The position numbers and the translations under genes are program-made. The notes beneath the pieces are model-generated. The model was given only the letters and a program-made list of their open reading frames with translations, made no database searches and had not been told where the DNA came from. From assembly GCA_020866945.1 (NCBI GenBank), contig JAJBVW010000004.1, positions 1-5,756 on the forward strand: 5,756 bases of DNA, read 5' to 3'. This stretch comes from Oscillospiraceae bacterium (GTDB taxonomy: Bacteria; Bacillota; Clostridia; Oscillospirales; Oscillospiraceae). Shown piece after piece: positions 3,692-5,756 of this stretch. The stretch's first letter is position 1, and the number at the start of each line of letters is the position of its first letter.

Positions 3692-5756
3692 TTATCGTCC
3701 CTGACCGAAGGACAGAATGACCACCGGCATGGCCCAGAGAATCATATAGGACAATACGTTCCCCGCCGTGGCGGTGTCGTAGGAGCCAACACGGAACAGC
3801 AGAAACAGGATGAGCATACCCGTAATCGAGCAGAGCAGGGACAAAATGACGCCGATGCGGCAGGTGCTGTAAAGCCGGCGTCCGGCCTCCGCTGCGTCCA
3901 CGGTCGGCCCCATGCCGCCGCGGGAGACGATGGCCGCGATGGGATAGTCCTCCTGGTCGGAGGTCGCGGCGATGCGGTAGCGCTCCCGGAAGCTGGGGAA
4001 GTTGAAGTTATCCGTGGGCATACGGAAAAGCTGGCGTATCATCAGGGGAGTGATGTTGAAGTCCCTGATGGCGAATACCGGCTGCGTCCGGCCCTGGAGC
4101 AGCGTCACAAGGGCCTCCTGCACGCTGGAGGTAGGGGTGTATTCCAGGGTGAACACCGCGACAAGCTCCTCGCTGATGGCGGTGCAGATGGTGTTTTTGG
4201 CGTTCATGTTCTGGGGCAGGCGTATGCCCATGAGATTCATAAACCCCGCAGAGCCGACCAGCACGCGTTCGCCCTGGATAAGGCCGGAGAGACCGCCGCC
4301 CTCGTGGCACTGGAACTCCTCTATAGGCAGGCTCACGTAGCCCCGGCGCTCCATCAGCTCCTGGAAAATGCGGGTCAGGCCGCTGCCGGAGGCCTCCAGC
4401 AGGCTGTAGGTGGAGGAGATGACCTTCGGCACGAAGGTGCCCTCCTGGATGTTTATGAGGTTCAGCCGGATGGTGCCGGTGGGGAACAAATCCTCGTCCG
4501 TTATGACAAGGCGCCTGGTCTTGCCGATGCTGGCGCAGCCGGCATAGCCCGCCACGGCCGCGCCGGAGGATTGCAGGCGCTTTGCCGTGATGGAATAGGG
4601 CAGAGGGAAGCTGAGGAAGGCGGTGAAGGAGGCGCTGACCGACAGCAGCGCCGACAGCGTGTGCAGAAAGCGGCTGCCGTCCGAGAGGGAGGCGAGTATC
4701 GCCAGCACCAGGCAGGCGGCCAAAAGAATAGGGGCCGCTGTGGCGTATACGCTCTGGCACAGATCCGGCTGCTCGGTGCGCCGGACGATTCCCTCCGGAC
4801 CCCGCTGGGAGCGGATGAGGTAGGACTGCTCCCCGCTCTCCCCGGCGCCCACCGAGGAGGCCTTGGAGAAGGAGGCCACCCGAAGCGTCCGGGTCTGGCC
4901 CAGGCAGAACCGCCGCTCGCCCCAGAGGGCGGCGGAAAGGGCGAAGGCCCCCACCGCGCAGAAGGGCAGGCTGTCTCCATAGCCGAGCATGACGAGCAGC
5001 GCGTCTATACAGCTGAATATGCTGCCCAAAACGGCGAGGGATTCCGCTCCCGGCCGCAGGTCAAAAAGCTGCCGCAGCCCGACGGCTACGATGTCCAGTG
5101 TCGCCACCATGACGGACAGGGTCAGCACCAGGCAGGCGCCCGCCTGGACGGCTGTGCTCTGGCCCAGAACCCCCGCCATGGGGGCCTGCAAGCTTATCCA
5201 GGCGAGGATGAAGCACAGAAACAGGCACACCCTGCACCGAAACCGCAGGGGGCCGAGCTGCTGCGCGTAGAACTTCCCCGCCCTTTTTGGGGGAAGCTCC
5301 GGCTCCTCCGGCTCATCCACCGGGTCGGGCCATTTGGCGGCCTCAGCCTTGCGCATTTCCCGCCTGGCGATGAGGGTGGCCGCCTGGCGGATGATGGGCC
5401 GCAAAAGCTGCTCGAAACGGGAGGGGCCGGTCTGCTCCTGGGTTTCGCCCGCCTCGCGGGGAGCGTCCTGCGCCTCCAATTCATCCTGCTCCAGCGCCTC
5501 TTCCTGCTCCTCCTGGCGGTTCAGGCCCTTCAGGAAATCCCGGAGGGACGGCATGGGGGCGCTTTTCCGCTGGGGAGCGGGACGGCCCTCGGCGGGCCGC
5601 CTTGCGGTCTGTGCCGGCTTTTCCTGCGGCGGCTTTTTGGGGGCCGTTTTTTGGGCAAGGCGAGCCTGAGCCGGCGGCGTTTGCGCGGAACGGCTCCTGG
5701 ACGCCGGGCGGACGGTCTCCGGCGAGTCCCTGTGGGCGGGAAACACGCCGGTGGCC
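3692..5756 (-). CDS. P1B-type ATPase-derived membrane protein lacking catalytic motifs, 5' end missing
   Basis: The frame stays open to the right edge; numbering here is from a GTG at 5746 that has no supporting ribosome binding site, so the true start probably lies outside. Residues 1-65 are Pro/Ala/Gln-rich and basic, 72-105 strongly acidic, and 110-140 charged and helical. Eight membrane helices follow at about 170-188, 202-224, 233-256, 259-276, 333-354, 361-385, 630-651 and 661-681. This is the 4+2+2 layout of P1B metal ATPases. The sixth helix has SFPLP (379-383) where CPC is expected. LVITDEDLFPTG (413-424) stands where VVFDKTGTLT belongs, and GGGLSG...GERVLVGS (483-499) matches the N-domain glycine motif. 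The actuator domain is only about 55 residues instead of about 130. DKTGT, TGD, GDGxND and the HP motif are missing. ATP-driven transport is therefore unlikely; a regulatory, scaffold or binding role is inferred. The intact frame argues against a pseudogene. Likely in the cytoplasmic membrane. Confidence 0.72.
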   Translation of the reverse strand, partial: ATGVFPAHRDSPETVRPASRSRSAQTPPAQARLAQKTAPKKPPQEKPAQTARRPAEGRPAPQRKSAPMPSLRDFLKGLNRQEEQEEALEQDELEAQDAPREAGETQEQTGPSRFEQLLRPIIRQAATLIARREMRKAEAAKWPDPVDEPEEPELPPKRAGKFYAQQLGPLRFRCRVCLFLCFILAWISLQAPMAGVLGQSTAVQAGACLVLTLSVMVATLDIVAVGLRQLFDLRPGAESLAVLGSIFSCIDALLVMLGYGDSLPFCAVGAFALSAALWGERRFCLGQTRTLRVASFSKASSVGAGESGEQSYLIRSQRGPEGIVRRTEQPDLCQSVYATAAPILLAACLVLAILASLSDGSRFLHTLSALLSVSASFTAFLSFPLPYSITAKRLQSSGAAVAGYAGCASIGKTRRLVITDEDLFPTGTIRLNLINIQEGTFVPKVISSTYSLLEASGSGLTRIFQELMERRGYVSLPIEEFQCHEGGGLSGLIQGERVLVGSAGFMNLMGIRLPQNMNAKNTICTAISEELVAVFTLEYTPTSSVQEALVTLLQGRTQPVFAIRDFNITPLMIRQLFRMPTDNFNFPSFRERYRIAATSDQEDYPIAAIVSRGGMGPTVDAAEAGRRLYSTCRIGVILSLLCSITGMLILFLLFRVGSYDTATAGNVLSYMILWAMPVVILSFGQGR

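Noticed and set aside
4008..4760. A 250-codon minus-strand frame inside the pseudo-ATPase gene
   Set aside because: It is a +1/+2 frame shadow with Pro/Arg/His-rich low complexity; the main frame gives clear membrane helices through the same bases.
3692..5756. Functional copper or zinc exporting ATPase
   Set aside because: The CPC, DKTGT, TGD and GDGxND motifs are all absent, and the actuator domain is too short for a transport cycle.
3692..5756. Frameshifted pseudogene of a metal ATPase
   Set aside because: The frame is continuous over at least 684 codons, and its membrane segments and glycine motifs are in good order, which decay would have broken.

Overview
The window looks like chromosome of a GC-rich gut-type Clostridia bacterium, most likely Oscillospiraceae or a relative. 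This rests on the GC-rich coding sequence, the consensus-like Bacillota promoter, the strong AAGGAG-type ribosome binding site, the low-complexity lipoprotein and the style of the EF-G-like protein. It is inferred from sequence character and family resemblance, not from a marker gene.

Layout, left to right: (1) The 3' part of a plus-strand DUF4143 ATPase gene runs off the left edge and ends at 974. (2) A small minus-strand gene (998-1297) converges on it and encodes an acidic lipoprotein. An 11-bp terminator hairpin overlaps its last codons, and the terminator T-tract overlaps the stop codon of the DUF4143 gene. (3) A 230-bp intergenic region (1309-1538) is unusually structured. It holds a long imperfect hairpin (arms 1385-1409 and 1439-1463, extendable outwards) and a 21-bp inverted repeat (1480-1525). 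All five non-Watson-Crick but tolerable pairs are U-G on the plus strand, so a folded RNA would read left to right. (4) A complete minus-strand EF-G-like translational GTPase (1539-3569) has its own clear promoter (TTGCGA, 17 bp, TATAAT) and a small hairpin at the predicted mRNA 5' end. (5) A minus-strand gene (3692 to the right edge) encodes a large membrane protein.

The most interesting object is that last protein. It has no intact catalytic motif, but its membrane layout and several landmark positions match P1B-type (heavy-metal) P-type ATPases: eight predicted membrane helices split 4+2+2, a proline in the sixth helix where CPC would sit, an aspartate where DKTGT would begin, and an N-domain-like glycine motif. 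The actuator domain is reduced to a short loop, and the DKTGT, TGD and GDGxND motifs are absent or replaced. The 684-codon frame is undisrupted, so this reads as a maintained pseudo-ATPase with a proline-rich then acidic N-terminal extension, not as a decaying gene.

The genes do not form an obvious pathway. The pseudo-ATPase and EF-G-like genes are co-oriented, but 122 bp and a strong promoter separate them. The lipoprotein gene lies downstream of the EF-G-like gene beyond the structured region.
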